From contig NC_091102.1 of assembly GCF_024713975.1 (NCBI RefSeq), positions 10,483,001 to 10,547,000 of the forward strand: 64,000 nucleotides of DNA. Reading direction: 5' to 3'. This DNA is from Paralichthys olivaceus. Lineage: Eukaryota; Chordata; Actinopteri; Pleuronectiformes; Paralichthyidae. A program made the translations under genes and the position numbers. Of this stretch, positions 24,215 to 37,090 are shown piece after piece; the first letter of the stretch is position 1; each line of letters begins with the position of its first letter. The notes beneath the pieces are model-generated. The model made no database searches. It saw only the letters and a list, made by a program, of their open reading frames with translations, and was not told where the DNA came from.

Positions 24215-24440
24215 TGTCTCATTAAGTCAGTTTTTATGCAAATACACTTTAGGGTTAATTGCATATAACACACCAAGCACCATGATAGTTGGAGGAGAGT
24301 TAAATAAGCACACACGAAATAAATATTTGAATACTAGAATAATAGATTAGACTACACCTTGGTTAAGAAGATGATGTCTAATAACCATCGTCAACTCTGG
24401 TGTTTATAAAAAATAAAATAAAATAAGCTAAGTTATGCTG

Positions 24441-24596
24441 CACTTACATTTAGCACTTGTAGTTTGGCTATTTGAAGCTATTGTACCTACATGATTATTG
24501 CTGTTCGGGGTTTGTACCCTAATGGTTGAATGAACTTATAGTAAGTCGCTTTGGATAAAAGATTGAGATAAATAATATGTAATGTAAATGTAATGA
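24441..24596 (+). mobile_element. L2-type LINE/SINE 3' tail remnant
   Basis: Contains GTAAGTCGCTTTGGATAAAA followed by a TGTAATGTAAATGTAA-type end, the familiar 3' tail of teleost L2/UnaL2-related retroposons. No reverse transcriptase part is present. Confidence 0.65.
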
Positions 24597-25333
24597 ATTC
24601 ATTGTCACATTTACGTGCATCACGGTGCAAAAAAGCTCATGCACAATAAAGTAAATACTGCAAAACTGCTGTGCCATTACGCACTGTGACACATTCTATT
24701 GTTCAGCATGCACTCTCACACATTTGCCTCTACCTCTCGCACTGGAATGCTAAAACATTTGTTGCATCGTCTTTATTTTCATTGCCAGCACCTTAATGTT
24801 GAATGCTTAGGAACGCGTTTTTGGACGCACCCAAATCCAACAGAGCACGGTGTGCGCTCTTGCAAAGTGGATTTTGGAACTCAAGTCAACTTGCAAGCAT
24901 GAATCACTGAGCACACCATGGCCAAGTCCAGAAAAAAATTATACAGCTTTGACCGTCTGTGGTCCAGGTGATGTCCAACAAGAATTCACCAACAAGCCGC
25001 TGCGCCCAAATCTGTTTATTGCGCCAGAGCAGAGATCCCTGCAGTGTTTAGGCCTCCCTGCATGTTGGTGGGATAAAACGGAGGCACAACTTCTGGTGAA
25101 CGGATAAACGTCATATCTTCCACCAATAATATTGCATGAGTGAGTATGATTTTATCTCCATTCTTCTCATAAAAAACTACAGAATAAGACAGAAAAACAT
25201 TAAATTAAAAGCAAAGCACTTAATGGTTTTCACAGGCCTGAATCAGTGACCACAAAGTCGCCCTCTGTTCTAATTGTAGCTCAGTGTAACTGTGGCCAAA
25301 GACGCAGATCGTTCACTGCTTTGAGCTTGAAGG

Positions 25334-25370
<37 letters not shown>
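25334..25370. repeat. (CA)n microsatellite
   Basis: Pure CA run. Confidence 0.95.
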
Positions 25371-25372
<2 letters not shown>

Positions 25373-27811
25373 GTGGAAGAAGCTGTAAGGAAACTAGGTT
25401 TATTGTTATTGGGGGGTAAAATCAGCTTTGTGGTCGTCTTCTCAGCCTGCAGCCCTTCACTATACTTCACGTTGAAAGCCCTCGGGCACTTAACACGCAC
25501 CACTGTTCATAGTCCAGAAAAACGCAGAGAGGAAAACATTGCAGTGAAATCCTAAACGTCAAGACTGAATAACCTTTAAAATAGATAGAGTTTGGGGAAC
25601 CTGGACCTGTTGAGGGTCACTTCTCAGTATTTTTATTTGTTGTGAAGCACAGTATTTTTTTTTTTTTTAAATGTCTTACCCAATTATTACATAATATTGT
25701 ATTTTTTACTGTTCACTTTTGTACCTTAGAATGACTGGAAAATGCAACTTGTGCAATAACTAAGATTACGGGTATCCTCCATGACTGCACTACAAATTAA
25801 AAATGTGCTTTGGATGATTCACTTTAATATTTCACATTTATAATTATTCTGTACTGGAAAGGTTGATATTTTGAACTCAAAGTCGAAAACATCTTGTTGC
25901 TGTGCGTAATCTTCACTTTGATGCTTCTATTGACCAAATTCATGTAAGATACCACTTCAAAATCGTTCACATCATGAGTAAGACATTATTTTATGTAACC
26001 ACAAGCTTACAAATAAACTACTTTGTGCGAATATTGTGGTTAGAATTGATGCACGTCCTACTAACTTGACCTTAACTTTGTTTTGGCGCCCCCACAATCT
26101 GAAAGGAGCTTGAGCTATGGCGCAGTCTGTCTGCGTTTGGCAGTTAAGCAATAAAGTAACAAATACAGAGAGAAAACGTTACGTGTTGCACACAGAGAAA
26201 ACTCAGCGTACAGCTCTTCAAAATAGTCCGAGCAATAAAAACTAACAGTAGGTGAAGTATGGCGTGTGGTAAGGATTTTAAACTATAGGAGGCAGAGAAG
26301 CTGTGGAACAACAGGCCGGCAGCCTATGGGCGCAGAATACACATATTCTACATTAAAAAAAACTCAACAACTGTGAAGGTTAAAACGGACGCATTTAGCC
26401 CATACTGCTCTACAAAATAAAAGCCCTCGGCCGAAAACGCAGAAGAGTGATGATCTGAGAACTGTCACTCTGATGGAAAACACATTTCTTCGCATATCAT
26501 TACAAATTACAGGATTGAAATGTTACTGTGACTTTCATGAAGCTATAATATGACTGCAGTGTTACAGAGACACGAAAATAGCAGTAATGAGGTGATGATG
26601 ACGTGGTGACGATGCAATGGGAGGGACCATTATTAGATGCAGTCTCCTGTAAGGTTTCCTATCTGTTGGTGGTTGGTTTATTCTGAGATAGCTGCATCTT
26701 GAATCTCTGCTGCATATCTGAATCTCTGCTTTCAGGCTGAGCATTCGGTTTAAATATTGTCAATTCACAACCAAAATGTGGAAAGAGAACACTTAACATA
26801 ACAGTGAAGTGTTTTGGGAAAATATAAACTCCTAAATATTGTCACAAAACACATATAGTTCCCTAAAATGTCTTCTAATACGCACAGAGTAAACTCATTT
26901 GGCGCATAAACCGCATTCAAAATGTGTGTAACGTGCACAGTAAAATTAAAAACTTTTGAGTGGCACCAGATCCATTTGGTCACAGCCACAGAATCTACCC
27001 CTTGTTCCAACTGACGTGCGGAGGTCTTGGCTGTGGCTGTGAACTGCTGCTGTGTTATGCTTCGACTGAGAGCAGGAATTACGCATCAGTGCTAAGGAGG
27101 AGAGCCAAATATTACTATAGCACATAGGAGCCAAACGTCAGAAAATATAGGAATATTTCAAAGTACTATTTTGATGTATTAGCGAATGAATTTACAAATA
27201 AGAATAAACTGGATGATTATGATAAAATATTGCTGAAGCAGTGTGACTATATGAAAATGTGTACTTCTCTTTTTGAAAAGACGAGGACAGATATGTGCAA
27301 ATGGGAAAGCTGCAAACCAGGACGTTAAATTGTAAGATGGGGGTTGCTCATCCCCACTCATTCAAAATTAAAGATTTTGGGTATAACAGAAAAATATTTT
27401 TCATTATGCATTATGTATTTATTTATCCATACACACTTTTATGAGGTGAGGACTATTCTGTTTATCTTAAGGAAGAGGTATAAGGACAATGGCATACGCG
27501 GTTTCTCTTCCATCGCCGCAGACATGACCATCGAGGTTTTCTGGATAAATCCCTCTGACCTCCAGTTTAGAAATAGTTCCTAACATTTTGTGGTACGAGG
27601 TTTACATAAGCTCAAAAAAATGAATATTTTGAACAAATAGTGACCGCCTGACTGAAAGATCCTGAATTTGCAAATCTGTAAAAGTGGAGCCTCGCTATGG
27701 ATTAAATTCGAGGTTTAATTACCTGTTTAAAAATATAAAACGACTCATATGATGTTCAATAAGTTATTTACAGGGTATTCAATATGTTCTTTATTTATGA
27801 ATGGGTTTCTT

Positions 27812-28178
27812 CTCAGGTTGCGGCTACTTTACAAGATCTCTGATCCCTGCGTAAAGAGCTGGAGGGTCGTATTCACATTTTCATGTTTACGAATAACAGG
27901 TTTTATGGAATTATATTTAAAATGATTCCAATCAGAAGTTTGAATATCTTTATTAAATTAATCTAGTATAGTTATAAAGAATGGAGTATTTATAATTTAT
28001 CTCGGGTTGCGGGTACTTTTCAAGATCTGTGGTCCGTGCGTAAAGAGATGACCGGTCGCATTCACATATTAATATCTACCAATAACATGCTTTATGGAAT
28101 GATATTCTAAATTGAGTCCAATCCGAAGTTTAAATATCTTTATTTAATATTAATCAAGTATAGTTATAAAGGACAGAG
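27812..28178. repeat. Diverged tandem duplication, two copies of about 180 bp
   Basis: Copy 1 (27812-27987) and copy 2 (28001-28178) lie head to tail with a period of 189 bases. Shared blocks include GGTTGCGG, CAAGATCT, TGCGTAAAGAG, TTTATGGAAT, AATATCTTTATT and TATAGTTATAAAG. The blocks stay aligned although the copies differ at many positions. No coding potential is seen. The location 5' of hoxd11a and 3' of hoxd12a suggests a regulatory element, but that is inference. Confidence 0.85.
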
Positions 28179-29033
28179 TTTCAAAGCAAGAGTGATTCCA
28201 ATGCAATCTCATGTGGTATTGTACAACCATGTTGGTTTGTTTGTTTAGCGACACAAAAACCAAGTTTAAAGATGAAAATCAAATCTTACTTCAGCACAGT
28301 GGAAATGTGGAAGACAACCAGAACGTTTCACATCCACAAACTCGCGTTGTTTTACAGACATTTAAAGAAAAAACACTTTCCACCACTGAAAGCGTCGCAT
28401 TGTTTCTCCTCCATACAAGCGACCTTGAATGTGGACGCGGTCACACATGGAACAAAATGTAACGTTACTTATTCTAACAGACTCACAATAAACTGGGAAG
28501 GGGTGGGGGGGATAAGACATGCAGCTATATAATATTTGAAATACTGACTTTTTGTTTACGTTCCATCCGTCGGTAAACATGAACTTGACTGTTTGGGCCT
28601 ACACTTCATGCGCAGGCCAATTTATAAAAACACAAAGACAGACTGGACTATAATCCTGATTAAACTGGAGTAACGCTTGTGTTGAATGAGAAAGAATTAG
28701 TCTCACAGGTTTATTTTAAACGCATTACGGCCCATCAGGAGGCCTCCTGCGCATTTGAGGAATCCCAGTCAATGACGAACACTGCGTAAAATCTAATCTG
28801 TAATCTCTTTTTAAATTAGGCTACTATTAATATTCCTGAACTCATTGTGTGATCATTGATAAAACTGTAAAACATTTTGTGATTTGACTGTAAACACTTT
28901 ACTTATTTATAAATACATGTCAATGCCTTAAAACCGAGAGGGCTCGTGAGGTGCTGCAACATTCATACCATACACACACAACACAACATATTCTGTGCGC
29001 TGCTGGTCACGATCAAGTCCAAAGGTCATCGCA
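28179..29033. other. Probable hoxd12a 3' flank
   Basis: No gene recognised. On the minus strand AATAAA at 28710-28715, about 320 bases past the hoxd12a stop, is a plausible polyadenylation signal. A TGCGTAAAA motif lies at 28783-28791. Confidence 0.45.
28710..28715 (-). terminator. hoxd12a polyadenylation signal candidate
   Basis: AATAAA on the minus strand about 320 bases past the hoxd12a stop. Confidence 0.35.
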
Positions 29034-30307
29034 TCAGTACGCGGAGAAAGCCTGGTCGCGCATCATGAGCCGCTTCTTCTTCATCCTGCGGTTCTGAAAC
29101 CATATTTTCACTTGCTGGTCGCTCAGGTCCAGTCTGTTCGACAGCTCCTTGCGCTTCTGTCTGTTGATGAACTCGTTCATCATGAATTCGTTCTCAAGTT
29201 CAGCCAGTTGTGGCTTCGAGTAAGGCTTCCTCTTCTTGCGGATTTTCACTTGTGAAGAGCACCACGGGGCACCTTGAGAGGAGAGGCAGAGTTTTTCACT
29301 TTTAAATTAACACCAACTTCAGCAACAGTTAGAAGCTCTGTAGGGAAATAAAAGCTCCCAGTGGCACTGCTTATACATAGAGCTGCTAGTGCCTTACAAA
29401 AATACGGTTTAATATTGCTAACCCATGGAAGCACGCCTACAGTGTGAATGTGAAAACAGGGCTATTGCAATGAGCAGTAGCATCTATTTGGACATTCTAT
29501 GAATATTAATATATATAATAAAACTGATGCTATAGGAGAAATAAAGTGACCCTACTATATGGCCTAAATATAATTCTTATTTAACAATATTTCCATGATG
29601 ATGACGCGTAATACTGGATAAAGAGTTGTTGCCATAAAATAAGACACAAACATATCAAATCATTCTTGTAATATCATGGTGGGTTTTTTAAACAGTATTA
29701 TTAATCGTAGAAATGGTAGAAAACATTAAATGATCACAAATGCTACTTAACCTTCAGTAAAACTGGTCCTGGAGCATGTGTTCCTCGCTGGAGGCTGCAG
29801 AGGGTCGTGCTCCTGCTTGGTGCCGTTCACGTTTAACGGGCCTGCTGACTCCGCATCTGTATGGGCCGCAACACCGTGAGGCCGGCCGTGCACATCCGAG
29901 TATCCGCCGTCACTCAGCGCCCCGTGCTCCCCGGCGTAAACCTCCTCCCTCCTCCCAGCCTCCTCCGCCTTATGCCCAACGTCCTGGAAGCACCGCACGG
30001 GCTCCTCCAAATGCGCCCTGATGTGTCCGCCGGAGGAGTTCAGAGACACGGAGCTGGACAGAAACGGCGGACAGTAGCCTCCGAAGGCGCGGCTCTGTGC
30101 GGCTGCTGGCTGTGCTCCTCTGGACGTGCACGAACTTGAGGAAGTCCACGGGAGCGTGCACACCTCTCTCCTGTTGTACGGGAGCTGATGCAGCCCGGGT
30201 ATGTGGGCTCCATTGCCCCGCAAGTTGGAGAAATATAGCGAATCAGGTGGAGCAAAATTCAGCAGAGAACCAACGTAGCTGGGATTTAACGGATTCCGCT
30301 CACACAT
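29034..30307 (-). CDS. hoxd12a: Homeobox protein Hox-D12a
   Basis: Abd-B-like Hox transcription factor, the most posterior intact Hox gene here. Exon 1 is 30307-29752 and exon 2 is 29272-29034 (stop included), 264 residues. The donor reads ACTGAAG/GTTAAG and the acceptor CTCTCAAG/GTGCCC; joining gives [20 protein letters not shown] chose ATG 30307 because it gives [20 protein letters not shown], the conserved Hox12 start; in-frame ATGs lie two codons (30313) and twelve codons (30343) upstream. [12 protein letters not shown] is a second Hox12 hallmark. The homeodomain is about residues 196-255, with [20 protein letters not shown] and [15 protein letters not shown], and the tail is RDQAFSAY. 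The gene next to it should be hoxd13a, but only a relic is present. Confidence 0.97.
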
Positions 30308-30404
30308 TTCCATGGAGCTCCCCTCAAACGCGTCTTCTTGCAAAGCCTTTTAGCAACTCCTGAAGAATAAAGCCTGGGTAATTGTTGATTTGTTAATACG
30401 GCGT

Positions 30405-30410
30405 CACGTG
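30405..30410 (-). promoter_or_regulatory. hoxd12a promoter E-box
   Basis: Palindromic CACGTG in GTCACGTGAT, about 98 bases upstream of the hoxd12a ATG. No CCAAT box is seen at the usual distance. Confidence 0.4.
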
Positions 30411-31782
30411 ATATGCAAAATATGTTGTTGCGCTCCACCCTTGCTCCAACACTGCAAAGCAAATACTCCATGAGGAAATATTTGGGTATTGTGGGTGGAG
30501 GATGGAGGTTCAATTCAAACCCTGCGTGCAGTGCTCTATATTTACACTGAAAAAAAACGCGTCACATCTAAAGAATTCTTAGGCTTCTGTCAGTTTCAGG
30601 GTCACATGACCACGGGTTTTATTTTGGTGCTGTGACATGAGCAATAACAATGTGACTATAGACTGAGCCATAGGCTGCAGGGAGAAATGCAGGGCCATGC
30701 ATGCACAAGAGAACAGTCCTAAGGCAATGAATAACCCACACCCTAAATATGACACATTTAGAATGATTATAAAATAATGATTTGCTCTTAAAAATGTTTT
30801 CTTGCATAGATAGAAATGAAGCGAACCAATGCACAATGCAATGCCTTAAATACACCATATGATACACTAACCACGTTACAATGCATATTTGCATTGTAAT
30901 ACATCATCACAATCATAAAAATCCCCCTTTCCCCCCCACACACTGGAGGACCACTGCTTATTTCAAAGAACACTGGAGCCCTGGATGTGCGCACTGTTCC
31001 TGCGGACCCTCCCCAGTAAACAATGCGGCCTTTATGCTCGAGTTCGCCACGGAGCTCCATGAGCTGAAGACAACACACATGATGAAATATCCGTATTTCG
31101 AAAAAAATACACATTCAAGGAGAAAAAAAATGAATAAACCTCCAGTGTGAAGCTCTGAGGAAGATTTAGTTTTAGGAATCATGTAAATATCTTGTTTACA
31201 AACTGTCCTATATATATATAAGGCTTCTGTAAAAACTAAATGCACTTATCTTAAAGTCATATTTGATATTAAAACTTATCTGTCCGAGAAAAAGGGAATT
31301 TTACTATTTTCGGGTGTAAAGAAAAGGATCTTTACAAGCAGTGATATCGATAAAACCCTCTGTATGACAACGCTACTGAAAAACTACAACCGTGAATGTA
31401 TGCGGTCAAATGTACCTTCAAATACAAATACTTGGAACTAGAAGAAAAAGAATTATCTCCCACAACAAAATGATTCCACTCATTCACGCTCATGTTGAAT
31501 TTAAGCACTAATTATCAAAACTACATACAAGCACAGTATCATATTCCAAGAGCATTTTACCAACCCTGTTACGCACTTCTCCAGCGGGGATTTAACAATG
31601 TATATGGTTAGGTGTTTAACTGCGTGTTTTATACTGAGTCATAAGAATAATCCTGTAGTATTACCATTACCACATAGTACAGCAGAAACATGGAAACTTT
31701 ATAGTCCGAAATTCTATTTAATAATCGATTTAATTGGATCTTTACATTTTTACAATTTACTTTACAGATTAGGATTAAGTAA
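30411..31782. other. hoxd12a upstream DNA
   Basis: AT-rich intergenic sequence. No gene or known repeat recognised. Confidence 0.45.
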
Positions 31783-31934
31783 GAGTTGAGTGTGTGTGTG
31801 TGTGTGTGTGTGTGTCTACTCGTTTGTCGTCACCTCTGTAGGTATGTGAATTCTAAGATTATGGTTAGGTGAAATTGGTCATGGTTGAGGTTATGGGACG
31901 AGGTCTGTGTTATAGGCGGTACACAGTGAATGAA

Positions 31935-31978
<44 letters not shown>

Positions 31979-32233
31979 CATATTTTTCTATAGTTATGAG
32001 GCCACATTTTGGTTCAAAACCATCATCACGACATTTTGATGTGAGGACATTTTGGCTGTTCCTCAGAAATTTAAATTCAGGGCTGTTTAAGGGTTAAGAC
32101 TTGGTTTTAGGGTTAGCGTTAGGGTTAAGCATTTAGTTGTGATGGTTAAGGTTAGGGTAAGGTGATGCATTATCCCAATGAGTGTCCTGAGAACTATAGA
32201 GAGACAAGTGTCTGTGTGTGTGTTGACACTGAG
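31783..32233. repeat. Teleost low-complexity repeat with GT runs and telomere-like GGGTTA
   Basis: Two GT runs (about 31788-31815 and 31941-31974) flank unique DNA. Then GAGGACATTTTGGCTG and TTAGGGTTAGCGTTAGGGTT stretches lead to a third GT patch. This combination is a familiar dispersed fish repeat; I cannot assign its class. Confidence 0.6.
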
Positions 32234-33964
32234 AAGCTGTTGTATTTTCATTGGGCCTCCATGTGTAGTAGTGCAGTGGGAACATTATATTTAGGAGATG
32301 CTCATCCTGTCCGCTTCCCGAGAAACTAAACCTAATCTGTATCTAACAGATCCCTTACGACTTCATCTTGAGTTCAAACAGGTTTATTTGGGTTATTAAT
32401 GTGATAAAAACCAGTCTAAGGGCACATCTCTTCGGGGGTGCAGGCCAAGAAAGGCGACTGAACCTGCTCGTCTTTCCTGAAGCAAGCTCTATAGCATATG
32501 CCCAGATGTAGAACTCCTGAAAAAATCCTGAGGATATCAGACATAACACCCACCACCAGAAAAGACAAGAGATTTAAATCATACTCAGGGTTAAAACTAT
32601 AGACACGTTTCTTCATTACTGTTTGATGCAATCATGTGAGCTGTTGCTGCTGTAACCCAATAGGGGGCAGTATAGGTTCATATATAACCTCTTTTCATTG
32701 TTTGACAGTGGTTTAAATTCTACAATAAAAAATCTTCATCAGTTTCATCACTGGAGCTGAGCACATTAATGCTCGATGATAAAAATGTGTGTGTGTGTCA
32801 GAATGAGAGACCACGTGATAATGTATGTGATGCTAACATTAACCGTCCAGTTTAAAAAAAAACTATTTCCACAGGTAAACAGACGAATAACATACAAAGC
32901 ACAAAAATTAAACTAGATATGAAATTAATTAATGAAAATAAAAAGTAGGTGGTCAGGGCACTTATTCCTTTGTGTTACTGGCTACCATCCTTTAGTAGAC
33001 CTGTCTTAGTCCCATGCTGTGATTGTAGCAGTCAAGGTTAAGACGAGTAGTCTATACGGAAAACATCCTTACACAAACATTAGCTGCAGATCACTCCTGT
33101 TAGTAAGCTACTATATTTTAAAACGAAGAAAACCAACAGAAAAAACAGACAGAGCAACCGCAATCATTTAAGGGAGATGACCAAAACATTTAAATGTAGA
33201 AATTAAACAGAATCATATAGAAATAATAAGTATTTGAATCTGGAATGGTTTATTAAAACGGGTCTCCAATTAAAAGATGAAAGTGAAAAATAAAAACAAA
33301 GATAACGACATTTTCTATAAAGTGAACGAGAGAGAGCTGAGAGCCAATAAAAAACGTTTAACAAGCGCTCTTCTATTTATTTGGATCAGCCTTTATATAT
33401 ATATATTGTTTAAAAAGGAGTTTAAAACATATTTAGATTATGGTCAACCGTGTTTTTAATATAAAGGCCAAACTACTCCAATTTGAACCATGTCTGAATC
33501 GCCTGTTGCCCCTAAGGTAAAACATCCGAGGTATAGGAATTATTTTTAAAATCTTTATGGAGATAACGAATGAGGAAAAAATGCATATAGGTACAGTTTT
33601 TACATTTTAAAGTAATAAATAGGAAATTGTTTTGCTAAGTTACCTCGGTGGGTCATTGTAATGTGTTTCCACGCGTTATGAAATATCCACAAACCTTGTT
33701 GGGTTATCTACCAGCTCTCCACAGTTTTTCTATTCAAAAATATAAATGAATAAGTTTGTATTTGGGACAAACGCGTTTGAAAGTGTTTGCTCCGTCTTCA
33801 GTGTTGTGTCCAAAAAGCAGCCAGACTTCCACAATCAGAGAAAGAAGTTTTAGTGCAGACTTTTAGTGTCTTTTACTGCTCTGCGTCCTTCACGTTTAGT
33901 GCGTCAGGAGCCAAACTGAGGAGCTGCAGTCTGCGGCTGTTTTCCCAGGCCCTTTGAAGGAAGC
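32234..33964. other. Intergenic DNA 3' of the hoxd13a relic
   Basis: AT-rich, with a CTCF-like core at 32656-32672. No gene recognised. Confidence 0.4.
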
Positions 33965-34037
33965 TATCCGCCGTCTATTGTCCTTGGTAATAAACTTGCT
34001 GCTTCCCTCGTTCAAGTTCTCTGGTCTGAGAAAATGT
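33965..34037 (-). pseudogene. hoxd13a: Hox-D13a homeobox relic
   Basis: On the minus strand, reading 34037 to 34008 gives TFSQTRELER, which aligns with TKLQLKELER of Hox13 homeodomains. Ten bases follow where an intact gene needs fifteen, so the frame shifts. Then 33997 to 33965 reads KFITKDNRRRI, against the Hox13-specific KFITKDKRRRI. About 16 of 21 aligned residues agree, and the order is right. After this the recognition helix (NLSERQVTIWFQNRR) is missing. Strand and position between hoxd12a and evx2 are those of hoxd13a. No exon 1 relic was recognised. I infer that hoxd13a was lost by decay. The match is short, so a formal alignment should confirm it. Confidence 0.75.
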
Positions 34038-36232
34038 TGCCTTGAAATCTCAGCACATTATGGAGCCAGTGGAGGACAAAGTGTTTGGCACAGGATGTAC
34101 AGCTCACCTCAGACTCTCCTGGTGTTGAACAGGTTTCACAAAGAGAATCACTCTCAGATGGTGAGTGGAGGATAAATATGTGATGATCTTCTGGCTCCTG
34201 TTTATGTCCATTTGGCTCAAAGGGAACATTTGAAGTCCTGGATGAAAATCAAACAGATCTCCTCACAGGTAACAGACGATAGAAAGAAGAGACGCTGCTT
34301 TAGATCCTTTAACGAAACAGGGTTTACATCTTTTTGTTTCTTGCTTCAGCTTCGCTTATATTTCTTTGTAAAGTTAAATTCCAGAAAACGCGTAACTGGC
34401 TTTGTTGGGATAAAGAAAGGGACCAATAAACGACGGCATCGAAACAGAATCACTTCGAATGCAAGTAAAGGTTTGGAGACAATAATAATGAGATTGTATT
34501 CAAGAAAACTGACGAATCGTCAGCTTCAATCTTAGAAACTAAAGAGCAAGGCACAGGCCCAAATTTGACACGCTCTTTTTAATGTATTTTTGAGCTTGGA
34601 GACAGTTTGCAAATGAAGGAGCAATATCAAGCTTCACAGAAAAAAACACAACGTGCAAATGTATTGAAAGAGAGGAAGATTTCGTTAAATTGCATTAACC
34701 CTAACCCGTAGACTATTTATAAATTCAATTGAGTTTATATTCAGGAACCATGCGTTAACACCGTCTCCACGTGGATTCGAAGGTTAATCCTTTTTAATGC
34801 AACTATCAGTGCAGATAAACGTTATCAGTTTAGCTCATGTTGCACAGTAATTATAAAAAAATGCAACGTAAACTTGGTAAAATGCGGTAGGCCGATATAT
34901 TGTTTGGTTTAAGTTAAACTTAAACCTGACTCCAGTATATATAAAATGAATGCGTATAGAAACGCATTCCCGTTAAACTATAACTGCAGAGACACAAAGC
35001 TATAACTTACATTGTTTTGATCCCTGCACAATACAGAACAGTAAGAGAGTAATAATCTCTCAATTATTTAGTGTTTGCTCGAGTTAAGTAAAATATCTTC
35101 ACACCAAAGTTACACAGATCTGTGTTTTTTCCTCAGTAAAAAAGTTCCTGCAATTTCTTCTTCAATTACACACGAGAAAACAGAAAATAGAGTAAGTCAG
35201 GTATAGTCAGGAATAAAGTGCATTTGCGTTGCAGTAACTTCAGTGATGATAATAAAATAATAAAACTTGTATGATTGTAACATTTTAGAAGTGTATTTTA
35301 ATTCTTATATGAGGAGCAGCACCTTTAAACCATTCATTCAAATGTGAATAACATCTGGAACTTTTACATTTTTCCACTGATGATGTTGGACAGATCATAT
35401 GATATTTTCTACCTTCCAGACAATCTTCCACTAAGTATTTGAGATTCTTGCAGATCTGACTCAGTGTTGCTCCCTCTCTATTAAAGACAGAATGTATTTT
35501 TCCAAAACACTGTAGGTGAGGATAAATCGTGCTGGTCCCTATCCTTCTGTTGAGCTGAATGCATTTACACGAAGACACCACTAGATGGCCTTCTTAGTCA
35601 AGGAAAGAAGACTGCAGGGAAGCAAAAGACGCAAAGGCCAACCTGAACTGAGAGATCAGTGACATCACAGAATAATGAGCTATTTATATCTGAAGTAAAG
35701 ACTGATCTCTAATTCTGGATTCACGTATAGACTTATCAATGAAAAAGGTAAAAGAGAGTTAAATAGGTCACAGTGTGGTTTCACTGATGCAGATACATTG
35801 GATACAGTACACAACCCTTCAGCATGATAGTTTCATAGCATTAGACTTTTTGAACCTGCTTTCAGATGAGCAATGATTTGTCCCTGACCCATTGGAAACT
35901 CCTTCAGTGTTACTCAAGGTAACATTTTTCACAAGAATGTTGAATGAAATTGAAGTTGTTGATTGTAAAGACACTACTCACATCTATTCTTTCCTCAAAC
36001 GCTCTCACTCTGTTGGAGGTTTGAGCCACAGAGAGAGGATCAATCTGCATGAGCACAAAGCACCGCTGCAGCTCAAACAGGTTGAGTAGAGGCGAAACTC
36101 ATCAAAAGAAAAAAACACTTCGTCTGTATAATTTAAATAACCAAAACAGGATAAAATATGCTAAATGATTTCTTCCTTCACTGTGTCCAATTTACCTCCA
36201 ATTTATTTTTATTCTATTCTACAGATTGAGCG
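34038..36232. other. Intergenic DNA 5' of the hoxd13a relic
   Basis: No gene recognised. The 98-codon minus-strand frame at 35285-35581 resembles neither Hox13 exon 1 nor another family I know. A CTCF-like core CCACTAGATGGC lies at 35576-35592. Confidence 0.4.
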
Positions 36233-37090
36233 ATACAGCACCGATCATCATGGCAGCACAGTCTATTCCAGCATAGTGTTCATTGCAACTCATACAAACA
36301 CTGTTAACAGTGGGATCAGCTCTCTACAAACACGTCATTAGAAGCATGGACACCTGCTTACGTTATGCTACAGTTACACAGATAACTCCTCGTTACAACT
36401 GTGGCGAGCACAAAAGCATCTCACGATGCACAACACGTCGGGTGTTCATGGGAATGAGCTGCAACAGCAGGCGATCCCGTCAGGTTCAACTGGTCTCAGC
36501 CAAAAACAGAAATGTGAGGCTGCAGTGGACACAGGCTCTAAGGGCTGGACAGATAAAGATAGAATAGCCTCGTCTGCTGGATCTACAGAGAATGCAGATG
36601 GTACAGTCAGAATTTGGCATCAACAAGAGGAACCCATGGACCCAACCTGCCTGGTGTCAACAGTCCAGGCTGCTCCTGGTGGTTTTGGTAGTGTAATGGT
36701 GTGGGGAATGTTTTCTTGGCACACTTTGGGCCTCTGATTATAATAAGTCATTGTCTGAACACAGTCTGAGTATTGTTGCTGTTGACCATTATGGACACAG
36801 ATTACTATCTTTCAACGGCCACCTCCAGCATGATGATGCACCATGAGACAAACAAGTCGTTTCAAACATGACAATCAGATCAGTATCCTTCACTGGCCTC
36901 CACAGTCACCAGATATGAAGCCAGCAGATGATCATGGGGGGGGGGGGAATTCACAGCACGAATGTGCAAATGACAAATCCACAGAATCACCAGTGTGATC
37001 ATGTCACGAAGAACGGAGGCTGTTATAAGAGCTGAAGGGAGGAACAACCCAGTCTTAGTATGGTGTTCTTAATAAAGTGCTCAGGGAGTG
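36233..37090 (+). mobile_element. Degenerate Tc1-like DNA transposon, copy 1
   Basis: The DNA follows the layout of a common fish Tc1/mariner family: CATCATGGCAGCACA near the start, AACAGTCCAGGCTGCT and GTGTAATGGTGTGGGGAATG in the middle, GGCCTCCACAGTCACCAGAT at the catalytic region, and an AATAAAGTG end. The transposase is broken into several frames and interrupted by a run of 12 G (36936-36947). It cannot be active. Confidence 0.75.

Larger units (their letters stand above)
23520..27811. other. hoxd11a-hoxd12a intergenic DNA, first part
   Basis: Upstream of hoxd11a are two CATGTG E-boxes (23698-23703 and 23762-23767) and an ATTGG box (23787-23791). Then come long GT microsatellites (24088-24146, 24180-24213), an L2-type tail (24441-24596) and a CA run (25334-25370). 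The remaining 2.4 kb shows no recognised gene. Confidence 0.5.

Noticed and set aside
24013-24315. Frames rich in Cys-Val or Thr-His over GT repeats (also near 8117, 22325 and 51790)
   Set aside because: They translate dinucleotide repeats.
33954-34175. Plus-strand 73-codon frame over the hoxd13a relic
   Set aside because: It is the antisense of the Hox13-like stretch and has no similarity of its own.
35285-35581. 98-codon minus-strand frame considered as hoxd13a exon 1
   Set aside because: No Hox13 N-terminal motif is present; it remains unidentified and may be chance or repeat-derived.
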